Of a stretch of 64,000 bases of DNA, positions 9,374 to 17,727 are shown piece after piece. A program made the translations under genes and the position numbers. The stretch comes from Amycolatopsis sp. GTDB taxonomy: Bacteria > Actinomycetota > Actinomycetes > Mycobacteriales > Pseudonocardiaceae. The notes under the pieces were generated by a model, which was not told the DNA's origin, searched no databases, and saw nothing but the letters and a program-made list of their open reading frames with translations. Every line of letters starts with the position of its first letter. Within the stretch, counting starts at the first letter, position 1. The DNA lies in assembly GCF_025464955.1 (NCBI RefSeq), contig NZ_JAODNM010000116.1, positions 1 to 64,000 on the forward strand, given 5' to 3'.

Positions 9374-9404
9374 CGGCTCTGCTCAACTAACGGCTCTGCT
9401 CAAC
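9360..9404 (+). repeat. 17-bp tandem repeat, 2.6 copies, at the 3' end of the zinc-finger gene
   Basis: The unit CTCTGCTCAACTAACGG occurs at 9360 and 9377, with a partial third copy at 9394. The unit includes the gene's last three codons and its TAA stop, so the gene end has been duplicated downstream. It runs to the stop codon of the convergent DUF1772 gene. Confidence 0.85.
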
Positions 9405-9885
9405 CAGTGCGGCTCTGCGCGACCAAAGCCCAGGCGAGGCAACCGAAGGCGGCCGTAGACGTCAACGCGCGGACGACGTTCCAGCCGACCCAAGTCGCCT
9501 CGAACCGCGCGCGCACGGCTGCGAGGTCGGTGTTCCCGGCTGCCTCGAGTTCGTTGTTGAGCGGGACGTTGATCGCGGCCGTGATGATGAACATCGCCAG
9601 GTAGAGAACAAAAGCCGCGATGATCCACGGCAGGACCCCGTGACTGTCGGCGAGCAGGGTGAATACGCCCGCCAACGCCGTCAGCAGTAGCGCGCCGAGG
9701 AAGCAGATCAGGAACCAGGGGTTGAGGATCGCGACGTTGATCCGTTGCATGGCGACGACGAACGTCCGGTCATCGGCCTGGTTGAGCGCGGGCATGACCG
9801 CAATCGCGAAGGTGTAGAACAGGCCCGCGATCAGCCCGGTGGCGATGACCGCGAGGAGAAGCACGGCTGTGCGCGTCAATGTCAT
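9400..9885 (-). CDS. DUF1772 (anthrone oxygenase-like) membrane protein
   Basis: The protein is 161 aa with four predicted transmembrane segments. The pattern GLFYTFAIAVMPALNQ near residue 22, a middle Asn-Pro pair and NVPLNNELEAAG near residue 108 are typical of DUF1772. Some members act as anthrone oxygenases in polyketide pathways, but most bacterial ones are uncharacterised. It is divergent from the AraC-type regulator next door, which may control it (inference from orientation). The ribosome-binding site is weak. Confidence 0.82.
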   Translation of the reverse strand: MTLTRTAVLLLAVIATGLIAGLFYTFAIAVMPALNQADDRTFVVAMQRINVAILNPWFLICFLGALLLTALAGVFTLLADSHGVLPWIIAAFVLYLAMFIITAAINVPLNNELEAAGNTDLAAVRARFEATWVGWNVVRALTSTAAFGCLAWALVAQSRTG

Positions 9886-9966
9886 GCGGTTCAGTCAAGC
9901 CGCCGAAGGTGAGACGGTCCATGATCGAGAGACTCGTTTCCATGTTCATCCGTCTAAACTGACCGA

Positions 9967-10911
9967 GTGGACGCACTGACCGGCCTCCTCGACGGCCCGA
10001 GAGCCCGCGGCGCTTTCCTGCTCCGCTCGATCATGGATCCGCCGTGGTCGCTGCGGATCCATGACGAGGCGCCGTTGACCGTGATGGCCGTGCTGCGCGG
10101 CGAAGCGTGGGTCGTGCCCGACGCGGGTGACGCCGTCCGGATGGGGGCCGGTGACGTGGCGATCGTCCGCGGCCCCGAGCCATACACCGTCGCGGACGAC
10201 CCGGCCACCGTCCCGCAGATCGTGATCCACCTCGGGCAGCACTGCGCCACCCCGGACGGGGAGCCCCTGGAGCAGGCGATGGACCTCGGTGTCCGCACCT
10301 GGGGGCGCCGCGCGGACGGCTCGACGAGCCTGCTGACCGGCACCTACCAGTTCACCGGGGAGATCAGCCGCCGGTTGCTCGGGGCGCTGCCACCACTGGT
10401 CGTACTCCGCGACGACGAGTGGGATTGCCCGCTGATCCCGTTGCTGGGCAACGAAATCGTCAAAGACGAGCCGGGGCAGGAGGCCGTTCTCGACCGCCTG
10501 CTCGACCTGCTGCTCATCGCGGTCCTGCGGACCTGGTTCGCCGCGCAGCGCGCCGAAGGTCCCGCGTGGTACCGCGCGCACGGCGATCCGGTGGTCGGCC
10601 TGGCGGTGCGTCTTCTTCAGAACAACCCGGCCCATCCCTGGACCGTCACGAAGCTGGCCGCCGAAACGGGTGTCTCCCGCGCGGCGCTGGCCCGCCGCTT
10701 CACCGAGCTGATCGGCGAGCCACCGATGGCGTTCCTCACCGGCTGGCGCCTGACCCTGGCCGCCGACCTGCTGGCCGAACCCGACACCACAATCGGCGCA
10801 GTCGCCCGCCAGGTCGGCTACGGGAGCCCCTTCGCGCTCAGCGCCGCGTTCAAACGCGTTCGCGGCGTGAGCCCTCAGGAGCACCGCGAAACCCGTGCTC
10901 AGCGCGCGTAA
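9967..10911 (+). CDS. AraC-family transcriptional regulator with cupin domain
   Basis: The protein is 314 aa. The N-terminal part (about 1-190) is a Cupin_6-type sensing domain, and the C-terminal part (about 205-305) has two helix-turn-helix motifs, with WTVTKLAAETGVSRAALARR and TTIGAVARQVGYGSPFALSA. The GTG start has no clear Shine-Dalgarno sequence and may be leaderless. Such regulators commonly control a neighbouring oxidoreductase or membrane gene, and the divergent DUF1772 gene is the nearest candidate. The 3' end overlaps the convergent dihydrofolate-reductase-like gene by 13 bases. Confidence 0.88.
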   Translation: MDALTGLLDGPRARGAFLLRSIMDPPWSLRIHDEAPLTVMAVLRGEAWVVPDAGDAVRMGAGDVAIVRGPEPYTVADDPATVPQIVIHLGQHCATPDGEPLEQAMDLGVRTWGRRADGSTSLLTGTYQFTGEISRRLLGALPPLVVLRDDEWDCPLIPLLGNEIVKDEPGQEAVLDRLLDLLLIAVLRTWFAAQRAEGPAWYRAHGDPVVGLAVRLLQNNPAHPWTVTKLAAETGVSRAALARRFTELIGEPPMAFLTGWRLTLAADLLAEPDTTIGAVARQVGYGSPFALSAAFKRVRGVSPQEHRETRAQRA

Positions 10912-11453
10912 TGCAGATGGACGACGGAATCGAACCTCGTCGACTTGACGAGCTTCAGCTGCGTCCGGTCGTCGAGCACGGGGAACAACCGCCGTCCACC
11001 GCCGAGCACGACGGGGTGCACGAAGAGCCGGTACTCGTCGATCAGCCCGAGTCGAAGGAACTCCGCGGCCATGTCGACCCCACCGAAGAGCGCGGCCGTC
11101 TTGCCGTCGACCTTCAGCTTCGCGACCTCGTCAACGATTCCGTCCGACACCACGCGGGTGTTCCAGTCGGCCTTGTCCAGGGTCTTCGAGAACACGAGCT
11201 TCGGCATCGGGACCCACAGCTTGCCGAACTGGATCGAACCGTCGGTGCTGGACGGAATCTGCTCGACGATCGGCCAGTACGAGGCCATCATCTCGTAGAT
11301 CTTGCGCCCGTACAGGAAGGCGTCCATCCCGCCCAGCTCGTCGACGAAGTGCTGCTGCAGCTCGGGCGTGATGACCGGCCAGTCGAACGAGCCGTCCGGC
11401 CCTTCGGCGTACCCGTCGAGCGAAACCTGCATCCAGAGAACGATCTTGCCCAT
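10899..11453 (-). CDS. Dihydrofolate reductase / RibD C-terminal family protein
   Basis: This 184-aa single-domain protein has the family's start MGKIVLWMQVSLDGYAEGPD and the motif YGRKIYEMMASYW, then LFGGVDMAAEFLRLGLIDEY and the C-terminal HPVVLGGGRRLFP. The fold binds NADPH and reduces pterin- or ribitylamino-pyrimidine-type substrates. These stand-alone actinobacterial copies are abundant and rarely characterised, and this is not the housekeeping folA type. The ATG has AAGGACAAGG upstream. Confidence 0.85.
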   Translation of the reverse strand: MGKIVLWMQVSLDGYAEGPDGSFDWPVITPELQQHFVDELGGMDAFLYGRKIYEMMASYWPIVEQIPSSTDGSIQFGKLWVPMPKLVFSKTLDKADWNTRVVSDGIVDEVAKLKVDGKTAALFGGVDMAAEFLRLGLIDEYRLFVHPVVLGGGRRLFPVLDDRTQLKLVKSTRFDSVVHLHYAR

Positions 11454-11576
11454 TGGCCTTGTCCTTTGTGAGTCGTTTCGTGCCTGATACGAGTAACTCG
11501 GAGCGGCGCGGCCATTCTCTACACAGGTGGAGAAGATTTTCGGCGCGGCTGGGTGCGTGGACCCCTCGGGGCCGCC

Positions 11577-11880
11577 AGCCGAGTGGGATCGCGAGTTCGT
11601 AGACGGTCTCGTCGGACTTGGCCGCGCTCGGGTCGGTCAGGAAGATCTGCCGCGGCGGCCCGCCGTCCCGCTCGTTGTGGTCAGCGAACCACTGCCGCCG
11701 CGATTCGAACCCCAACGCGGTTTCGATGTCGGCCTTGGTCACGCTGATGCACGCCTCCCGGCCCGGGAACCGCCCGGCCACCTCCTCGAGTTCGGCTGGG
11801 ACGACCGAGCAGCAGAACTCGACCTGAGCCGTTCTCGCCCACTGGTTCGGGCCGCCGAACCCGTGATCGTCTTCATACCC
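11577..11880 (-). pseudogene. Possible gene remnant of unknown family
   Basis: On the minus strand a frame with strong G/C third-position bias encodes about 100 residues that look like genuine protein, including VPAELEEVAGRFPGREACIS and DIETALGFESRRQWFADHNE. There is no plausible start codon or ribosome site, and the frame runs without a stop into the neighbouring reductase gene. I read it as the surviving core of a degraded or truncated gene. I do not recognise the family. It fills most of the 450-base gap between the reductase and DUF6153 genes. Confidence 0.4.
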
Positions 11881-11901
11881 AGAAGGGTAATGTGCAAGGT
11901 G

Positions 11902-12270
11902 ATGAGCCGAGCACGGATGGGACCGTTCGCACGTTGGGTGCTGCTGTGCGCCCTCGCGCTGGGCGTCGTCGCCATGCACCACGTGCCGGATCCCGGTCCG
12001 TCGATGACCATGGACCACTCCGTCGTGATGCCGACCGGGGTCATCGCGGACCAGCAACAAGCCCCGTCCGACATGGGCGACATGCTCCACGTGTGCCTGG
12101 CTGTGCTCGGCGGCCTCCTTGCCCTCGCACAGACACTGTTCCTCCTCACGTCGATGCCCGAAGTGAGCACAGCCCGGTTCCGTGCCGCACCCGCGGGTAT
12201 TCCCGCGCGGGCGCCGCCGTGGAGACGGGGACGCGACATCCTGGAATCCGCCTGTGTCCTCCGAGTGTGA
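11902..12270 (+). CDS. DUF6153-like small membrane protein
   Basis: This 122-aa protein has a transmembrane segment at about residues 7-25 (RWVLLCALALGVVAMHH) and a second at about 58-75. A His/Met-rich stretch between them includes MHHVPDPGPSMTMDHS. This arrangement fits DUF6153, which in actinomycetes often precedes a DUF305 gene, as here. The Met/His content suggests copper handling (inference). The start is uncertain: a second in-frame ATG lies four codons upstream. Confidence 0.65.
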   Translation: MSRARMGPFARWVLLCALALGVVAMHHVPDPGPSMTMDHSVVMPTGVIADQQQAPSDMGDMLHVCLAVLGGLLALAQTLFLLTSMPEVSTARFRAAPAGIPARAPPWRRGRDILESACVLRV

Positions 12271-12333
12271 TCGGGCCGCTGCCGCCGTGCAGTCCCGCCC
12301 CTTGACCACTCGATGCTTTGAGGACCCCAGAAA

Positions 12334-12912
12334 ATGTCGAAAACACGCATTCTCGGTTTCATCCTGTCCGCGACCGCCGCGATCAGCCTGCTGGCCGCCT
12401 GCTCCGGCGGGAACGACAACCACGCGTCGATGTCCAGCATGTCCACCTCGCCCGCGGCGTCGCCCGGTGCGCACAACACGGCCGACACGACGTTCGCCCA
12501 GCAGATGATCCCGCACCACCAGCAGGCGGTGGAAATGGCGAAACTGGTGCCGAGCCGGACCAAGAACCCGAAGGTGATCGCGCTCGCACAACAGATCCAG
12601 CAGGCACAGGCGCCCGAAATCCAGCTGATGACGGGCTGGCTCGGCCAGTGGGGCGCCGCCGCACCCATGGCCGGCATGTCGGGGATGCCCGGCATGATGT
12701 CCGATGCCGACATGACCAGCCTCGGCAAGGCGACCGACGCCGCATTCGACAAGCAGTGGCTGCAGATGATGCTCAGTCATCACCAGGGCGCCATCGACAT
12801 GGCGAACACCGAGCTGAAGCAGGGCACCAGTCCCGAAGCAAAACAGCTCGCGCAGCGGATCATCACCGCCCAGCAAGCCGAAATCACCACCATGAACACC
12901 CTGCTCGCCTAA
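12334..12912 (+). CDS. DUF305 lipoprotein (CopM-like)
   Basis: The protein is 192 aa. A lipoprotein signal ends in the lipobox LLAAC, so it should be anchored outside the membrane. Two DUF305 half-repeats follow: FAQQMIPHHQQAVEMAKL near residue 52 and WLQMMLSHHQGAIDMANTEL near residue 146. Each has the paired His-His and nearby Met typical of the family, and a MAGMSGMPGMM linker lies between them. CopM, a characterised member in cyanobacteria, binds copper. It lies 63 bases after the DUF6153 gene, so the two are probably co-transcribed. Confidence 0.88.
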   Translation: MSKTRILGFILSATAAISLLAACSGGNDNHASMSSMSTSPAASPGAHNTADTTFAQQMIPHHQQAVEMAKLVPSRTKNPKVIALAQQIQQAQAPEIQLMTGWLGQWGAAAPMAGMSGMPGMMSDADMTSLGKATDAAFDKQWLQMMLSHHQGAIDMANTELKQGTSPEAKQLAQRIITAQQAEITTMNTLLA

Positions 12913-12914
12913 CC

Positions 12915-12992
12915 GAACGTGGGACTCGCGCCGCCGAACGTGGGACTCGCGGGCGGGCGCGCGAGTCCCACGTTCAGGGCGGCGAGTTCCAC
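12915..12992. repeat. GTGGGACTCGC-family intergenic repeat
   Basis: GAACGTGGGACTCGC occurs twice in direct orientation (12915 and 12936) and is answered by its exact complement at 12961-12975, giving a 15-bp stem. Related copies lie near 28.2, 35.0 and 43.0 kb. It may terminate the DUF305 transcript. Confidence 0.75.
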
Positions 12993-13029
12993 GCCTACTG
13001 TGGACCGGGCGGACTAGGGACGGGGACAG

Positions 13030-13950
13030 ATGGGGCGAGGTCGGGAGCCGAAGGGGCGGCAGGCGAAGCCGAAGGGCGCGGCGTCGGCCGGGCCGCAGCC
13101 GGGACGGCACGAGGTCCGGTTCGGGACGGCGGAGCTACTGCGTGACCTGGATCGGCCGAATGGCTGGATGCTGTCGGTCGACGACGTCGCCCAGTCCTAC
13201 GTCGACCTCGACGACCCCACACACCTGGAGTTCGACTACGTCCGCCGGATCGGTGACGTCATCGACTGTCTCCCCGAGCCCGGCGACGCGCTGGAAGCAC
13301 TGCATGTCGGCGGCGGGGCGTGCACGCTGCCGCGCTACATCGCCGCCACCCGCCCGGGTTCACGCCAGCTCGTGCTGGACGCCGACGGCCCACTCATCGA
13401 CCTCGTCCGCGAGCAACTCGACCTGCGGAGCGTGCCTTCGCTACGCGTGCGGGTGTCGGATGGCCGGGAGGGCGTCGCCACCCGGCACGATTCGACGGCC
13501 GACCTCATCGTGGTGGATGCCTTCCAGCGCGCTGAAATGCCCGGCGGCCTGGCGACGATCGAGTTCGCCCACGAGCTCGCCCGCGTGCTGCGGCCGGCGG
13601 GCACGTTGCTGGTCAACATCTCCGACGGGCCGGGCCTGCCGTTCGCGCGGCGGGTCATCGCGACCGTGTCGGCGGTGTTCGGCCACGTCCTCCTGCTCGC
13701 CGAGCCGAGCGTGCTGCGCGGCAGGCGCTTCGGCAACCTCGTGCTGGCCGCGTCCGCGAACGAGCTGCCCGAGGAGGCCGTACGCATGCGCGCGGCATCG
13801 GCCGTCTTCCCGTCCCGCTGTGTGACCGGCGCCGAACTGCGGAAACTACGTGGACAAGCCGAACCCCTGACCGACGCCGTCCCGGTGTCGACACCGACCC
13901 CGCCGGACCACGCCTTCGGCCTGCCTGAGCGGCGCAGCAACGACTCGTGA
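13030..13950 (+). CDS. Spermidine-synthase-like methyltransferase-fold protein
   Basis: The protein is 306 aa. A basic, low-complexity N-terminus (about 1-27) is followed by a Rossmann-fold domain. It has LEALHVGGGACTLPRYIAAT (SAM-type glycine loop), then LVLDADGPLIDLVRE and DLIVVDAFQ at the spermidine-synthase active-site position, and AHELARVLRPAGTLLVNISD. Actinobacteria have many such stand-alone proteins with unproven substrates, so polyamine synthesis is not assured. The final codons GAC-TCG-TGA belong to the left arm of a palindromic repeat. Confidence 0.78.
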   Translation: MGRGREPKGRQAKPKGAASAGPQPGRHEVRFGTAELLRDLDRPNGWMLSVDDVAQSYVDLDDPTHLEFDYVRRIGDVIDCLPEPGDALEALHVGGGACTLPRYIAATRPGSRQLVLDADGPLIDLVREQLDLRSVPSLRVRVSDGREGVATRHDSTADLIVVDAFQRAEMPGGLATIEFAHELARVLRPAGTLLVNISDGPGLPFARRVIATVSAVFGHVLLLAEPSVLRGRRFGNLVLAASANELPEEAVRMRAASAVFPSRCVTGAELRKLRGQAEPLTDAVPVSTPTPPDHAFGLPERRSNDS

Positions 13951-13991
13951 GTGTTCCGGCCTGTTCTCACCGGCCGGAACACTCACGAGTC
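13942..13991. repeat. CTCGTGAG palindromic repeat overlapping a stop codon
   Basis: GACTCGTGAGTGTTCCGGCC pairs perfectly with its complement at 13972-13991. The left arm supplies the last two codons and TGA of the upstream gene, and the right arm abuts the stop of the convergent cation transporter. It is positioned as a bidirectional terminator. Confidence 0.85.
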
Positions 13992-14636
13992 CTAGCAGCA
14001 GTGATCGCCGCGCCAGGCGTCTCGGCCTTCCTTGACCGCCACGGCGGCGATGACCAGCCCGGCCAGCGGGTCGGCCCACGACCAGCCGAACAGGCCGTTG
14101 AGCAGCAGACCGACGAGCAACACCCCGGACAGGTACGTGCACAGCAGCGTCTGCCGGGAGTCGGCCACCGCGCTCGCGGAGCCGAGTTCGCGTCCGGCGC
14201 GGCGCTGAGCACCGGACAAAACCGGCATGACCACCAGCGATACCGCGGCCAGCACGATGCCCACGGTCGACTCCCCCGCCGTCCCCGCGCCGCTCAGCGC
14301 GCGGATCGATTCGACGGTGACATACGCGGCCAGCGCGAAGAACGACAGGGCGATCACGCGCATGGCGGCACGCTCGCGCGCTTCCGGGTCGCGCCCGGAA
14401 AACTGCCACGCGACAGCGGCAGCCGAGGCGACCTCGACCACGGAGTCCAGCCCGAAACCCACCAGCGCGGCCGAGGACGCGGCGCGCCCGGCTGAGATCG
14501 CGACAACGGCTTCGACGACGTTGTAGGTGATGGTGCCCGCGACCAGCAGCCGCACCCGGCGAACCAGGGCTGTTTTACGCTCCGGCAGCACGCTTACAGG
14601 CGCACAGCAGCCGTCAGTACAAGACGACGAGGTCAC
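13992..14636 (-). CDS. Cation-efflux (CDF-like) membrane protein, metal-linked
   Basis: The protein is 214 aa with about five or six membrane segments. Sequence such as ITYNVVEAVVAISAG and SAALVGFGLDSVVEVASAA is typical of cation-diffusion-facilitator-type transporters. Cysteines cluster at both ends: CTDGCC near the N-terminus and a terminal DHCC, which may bind soft metals. The GTG start overlaps the stop of the upstream cmtR by four bases (GTGA), so the two are translationally coupled. Export of Cd2+, Pb2+ or Zn2+ is inferred from the CmtR partner. It lacks the long cytosolic C-terminal domain of classical CDF proteins. Confidence 0.82.
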   Translation of the reverse strand: MTSSSCTDGCCAPVSVLPERKTALVRRVRLLVAGTITYNVVEAVVAISAGRAASSAALVGFGLDSVVEVASAAAVAWQFSGRDPEARERAAMRVIALSFFALAAYVTVESIRALSGAGTAGESTVGIVLAAVSLVVMPVLSGAQRRAGRELGSASAVADSRQTLLCTYLSGVLLVGLLLNGLFGWSWADPLAGLVIAAVAVKEGRDAWRGDHCC

Positions 14637-14962
14637 CGAAGCACCTGCGCAGGCTCGCAGGCTTCGGTCGGTTCGACCGCGAGGACAACGTCGAGAAGTT
14701 GCTCGAGCGCCCGAGCGAGATGCGGGTCGGCGAGTTCGTAGCGGACCTGACGACCCTGGTAGGTCGCCATGACCAGGCCGCAGCCCCGCAGGCACGCCAG
14801 GTGGTTCGACACGTTCGACCGGCTCAGCTCCATCCGCTCGGCCAGCCGCGCGGGGTAGCCGGGCCCTTCGAGCAGGGCGACCAGGATGCGGCAGCGGGTC
14901 GGGTCGGCGAGCGCGCGGCCGAGCCTGGACAGCGCCGTTTCCCGGGTCTCACACGTCAGCAT
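14633..14962 (-). CDS. cmtR: ArsR/SmtB-family Cd/Pb sensor, CmtR type
   Basis: This 109-aa winged-helix repressor closely resembles mycobacterial CmtR from its start, MLTCETRETALSRLGRALAD, through SRSNVSNHLACLRGCGLV and YQGRQVRYELADPHLARAL. The three cysteines known to bind Cd2+/Pb2+ in CmtR are at identical positions: Cys57, Cys61 and Cys102. Metal binding should release DNA and derepress the coupled efflux gene. No operator was identified with confidence upstream, where the start lies about 145 bases from the divergent PAS-GGDEF-EAL gene. Confidence 0.9.
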   Translation of the reverse strand: MLTCETRETALSRLGRALADPTRCRILVALLEGPGYPARLAERMELSRSNVSNHLACLRGCGLVMATYQGRQVRYELADPHLARALEQLLDVVLAVEPTEACEPAQVLR

Positions 14963-15107
14963 GCTTCGAACTGTACATCACAGCCTGAACAGTTGCGTTG
15001 ATTCTGTATTGCATGCCTACGTGAAACTCCTTCGCCTACGAGGGATTTCCTTTCCCTTGATCCTCTGGGCAATAATCTCCCTCGTCAGTGGTGGACAGGG
15101 GGAGAAA

Positions 15108-17510
15108 ATGGGGCCCAGCGCCTTCGGGGAGCATCTGCGGGCCGACGCCGGTCTCGATGTCGACGTCCTCGGCTTCCTCGCTTCCAACATCGCGGACCAG
15201 CGGCAGTCCGCGCACCACCACGCCGAGCTCGAGGCGCTGGGCAAGCAGTACCGCGCCATCGTCGACGACAGCCCGGACGCGATCTTCGTGCACCAGGACG
15301 GCAAGTTCGTCTACGTCAACCCGGCGACCGTGCGCTTCCTGGGCGCGGTGGACTACCGGGAGCTGCTGGACGTGCCCGTCCGGCAGTTCGGCGTCCCGGA
15401 CTCGCCGATCGGGGTCCTTCGGCGCACCGACGGAACCGCGATGGACGTCGAATCGGTCTCCGTGCGCACCACCTGGAACGGCCGCACCGCGTTCCAGGTG
15501 ATCATGCGCGACGTCACCGCGCCGACCGCCGCCGCCGCAGCGTTGCGCGCCCAAGCCGCCATCATCGGCCACGTCAGCGACGCGATCATCGCGACCGACG
15601 CCCGGGGCATCGTAACGAGCTGGAACCCGGCCGCCGAGACCGTCTACGGCCACGTCGCCGCCGAAGCCGTCGGCCGCAAGGTGTCCGAAACCGTCGGCAC
15701 CTCGCTGGACCCGGAAGAAGTGGTCCGGGCCGGCGGTGTCGTCACCGCGAACCACCGGCGCTCCGACGGCTCCGCGCTCGCCGTGAGGATCTCCGCCGCG
15801 ACCATGGACCACGGTTACGTCCTCGTCTGCGCGGACGAAACGGCCCAGCGACGCGCCGAACAGCACTACACCACGGTCGTCGCCTCACTCGACGAAGGCG
15901 TCATCGTGCTGGACGCCGACGGCGTGGTCGAGACGGCGAACCAAGCCGCCCACGCGATCCTCGGCCGCCGCCCGGACGAGCTGCCAGGGTTGCCCTGGAC
16001 AGCCCTCGCGCCGCGCTACGAGACGGGCGAGCTGGTCCCGCCGCATCCGGTCGTCAACGCGCCCAGCGAAACCGGACTCGTCCTGCGGATCCACCGCCCG
16101 GACGGGGTGGAGGTCTGGATCAGGGTGACCTCGCGCCCGCTGATCACGGAGTACGACGGCGTTCCGACGGCGGTGGTGTCCTCGTTCACCGACATAACCG
16201 AAGACAGGGCGATCGAGCAGCGGCTCGAACACGAAGCGACCCACGACCCGCTGACCGGCCTGGCCAACCGCACGGTCGTGCTCGGGACCCTCGGCGAGAT
16301 CCTGGGCCGGGCGGGCCGCCCGGAAACCACGACGGTGCTGTTCATCGACCTCGACAACTTCAAGGTCATCAACGACTCCCTCGGGCATATCGAGGGCGAC
16401 CAGATGCTGAGGACCGCCGGAAAGCGCCTTCAGCTCGCGTCCTCCCCCGGTGACCTGGTCGGCAGGCTCGGTGGTGACGAGTTCGTCGTGGTCACCACCG
16501 TCCCGGCCGACAGGATCGAAGCCGCCGCGCTGGCCGAGCGACTGCGCGAGTCACTCCGGCACCCGCTCACGGCCAACGGACGCCCACTGCACATGGACGC
16601 CAGCATCGGCATCGTGATGGCGGACGGCGAGGACCCTCGCACCGCCGCCGATTTCCTCCGCGATGCCGATGTCGCCATGTACCAGGCGAAAACCCGTGGT
16701 CGCGGCCGGTGCGAGTTCTTCGACGTCGAGCTGCGCGAGGGCATCCAGCGCCGGCTCCGACTCGAGCAGGACCTCCGCACAGCCGTGCGCGACGGCGGCC
16801 TCTGGACGGCGTACCAGCCCATCACCGACCTCCGGACCGGCCGGGTCGTCGCCATCGAAGCACTGCTGCGCTGGACCCATCCGGTGCACGGGGAAATCCC
16901 GCCGACCGAATTCCTCGCGCTGGCCGAGGAAAGCGAGCTCATCCACCTGATCGGCCAGTACGTGCTGGAGACCACGACCGGCGAGCTCGTCCGCCAGCGT
17001 CAACTGCACGGTCCGGACCTGGTGCTTTCGGTCAACCTGTCTTCCGGCCAGCTCGAAGATCCCCTCCTGCTGCGCATGGTCGGCGACGCGCTCGCGGCCA
17101 CCGGCCTGCCGGCGAACGCCATTTGCCTGGAGATGACCGAAAGCGCCTTGATGCGGGACCACACAGCCGCCGCGGAACTGCTCACCCAGCTGCGCAAGAT
17201 CGGCGTCCGGCTGGCGATCGACGACTTCGGTACCGGTTACTCGTCACTCGCGCAGCTGCAACGGCTCACCGTCGACACGCTCAAGATCGACAGCTCGTTC
17301 ATCGCCGACCTGGTCGGTTCGAAGGACGCCAGGGCGATCGTCACGAGCATCGTCGCCATGGCTCACGCGGTGAACCTCACTGTCGTCGCCGAGGGCGTCG
17401 AGACCGATGCGCAGATCCGGATCCTGCGCGAACTGGGCTGCGACCAGGCTCAGGGCTACCACCTGGGGAACCCGGTGGCCGCGGGCGAACTGTTCGCCGA
17501 GGCGCACTAG
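15108..17510 (+). CDS. PAS-GGDEF-EAL cyclic-di-GMP signalling protein
   Basis: This 800-aa cytosolic protein has three PAS-like sensor domains (about 45-150, 155-255 and 260-375), then a GGDEF diguanylate cyclase domain (380-540) and an EAL phosphodiesterase domain (555-795). The cyclase signature is intact (RLGGDEFVVV, with LFIDLDNFKVINDSLGH). The EAL domain has EALLRW, ICLEMTES and AIDDFGTGYSSL, so both activities are possible on sequence. The ATG has GGGGAG five bases upstream. No transmembrane segment is seen, so the signal is probably cytosolic. In streptomycetes c-di-GMP controls development through BldD; the same here would be inference. Confidence 0.92.
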   Translation: MGPSAFGEHLRADAGLDVDVLGFLASNIADQRQSAHHHAELEALGKQYRAIVDDSPDAIFVHQDGKFVYVNPATVRFLGAVDYRELLDVPVRQFGVPDSPIGVLRRTDGTAMDVESVSVRTTWNGRTAFQVIMRDVTAPTAAAAALRAQAAIIGHVSDAIIATDARGIVTSWNPAAETVYGHVAAEAVGRKVSETVGTSLDPEEVVRAGGVVTANHRRSDGSALAVRISAATMDHGYVLVCADETAQRRAEQHYTTVVASLDEGVIVLDADGVVETANQAAHAILGRRPDELPGLPWTALAPRYETGELVPPHPVVNAPSETGLVLRIHRPDGVEVWIRVTSRPLITEYDGVPTAVVSSFTDITEDRAIEQRLEHEATHDPLTGLANRTVVLGTLGEILGRAGRPETTTVLFIDLDNFKVINDSLGHIEGDQMLRTAGKRLQLASSPGDLVGRLGGDEFVVVTTVPADRIEAAALAERLRESLRHPLTANGRPLHMDASIGIVMADGEDPRTAADFLRDADVAMYQAKTRGRGRCEFFDVELREGIQRRLRLEQDLRTAVRDGGLWTAYQPITDLRTGRVVAIEALLRWTHPVHGEIPPTEFLALAEESELIHLIGQYVLETTTGELVRQRQLHGPDLVLSVNLSSGQLEDPLLLRMVGDALAATGLPANAICLEMTESALMRDHTAAAELLTQLRKIGVRLAIDDFGTGYSSLAQLQRLTVDTLKIDSSFIADLVGSKDARAIVTSIVAMAHAVNLTVVAEGVETDAQIRILRELGCDQAQGYHLGNPVAAGELFAEAH

Positions 17511-17638
17511 AAGCCCCGAGGGGTCCTGCCCGAACCCTGGCGACAGAGACAGCGGACTCAGCTGCCTCCCAGCTCCCGTCCCCGCTTCTGTAGACCGACG
17601 CCGGATCACACCAGCGCGACCACCGATCCCTTTAAGGT

Positions 17639-17667
17639 CCAGGCAGTGCGTTCAACGCACTGCCTGG
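17639..17667. terminator. Perfect hairpin between the GGDEF-EAL and RDD genes
   Basis: CCAGGCAGTGCGTT is followed after one base by its exact complement, giving a 14-bp inverted repeat. It lies 130 bases after the GGDEF-EAL stop and 60 bases before the RDD gene, so it could end the first transcript. Confidence 0.6.
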
Positions 17668-17727
17668 GTCGCCATGTCGCCTTGGGGGAAGGCCGCCACC
17701 CGCGAGAGGACGCTGTCGCCCGATGGC

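Noticed and set aside
11131..13110. 659-codon minus-strand open frame across the DHFR-like, DUF6153 and DUF305 genes
   Set aside because: Most of it is antisense to intact genes with ribosome sites and recognised families. Only the short segment at 11577-11880 looks genuinely coding.
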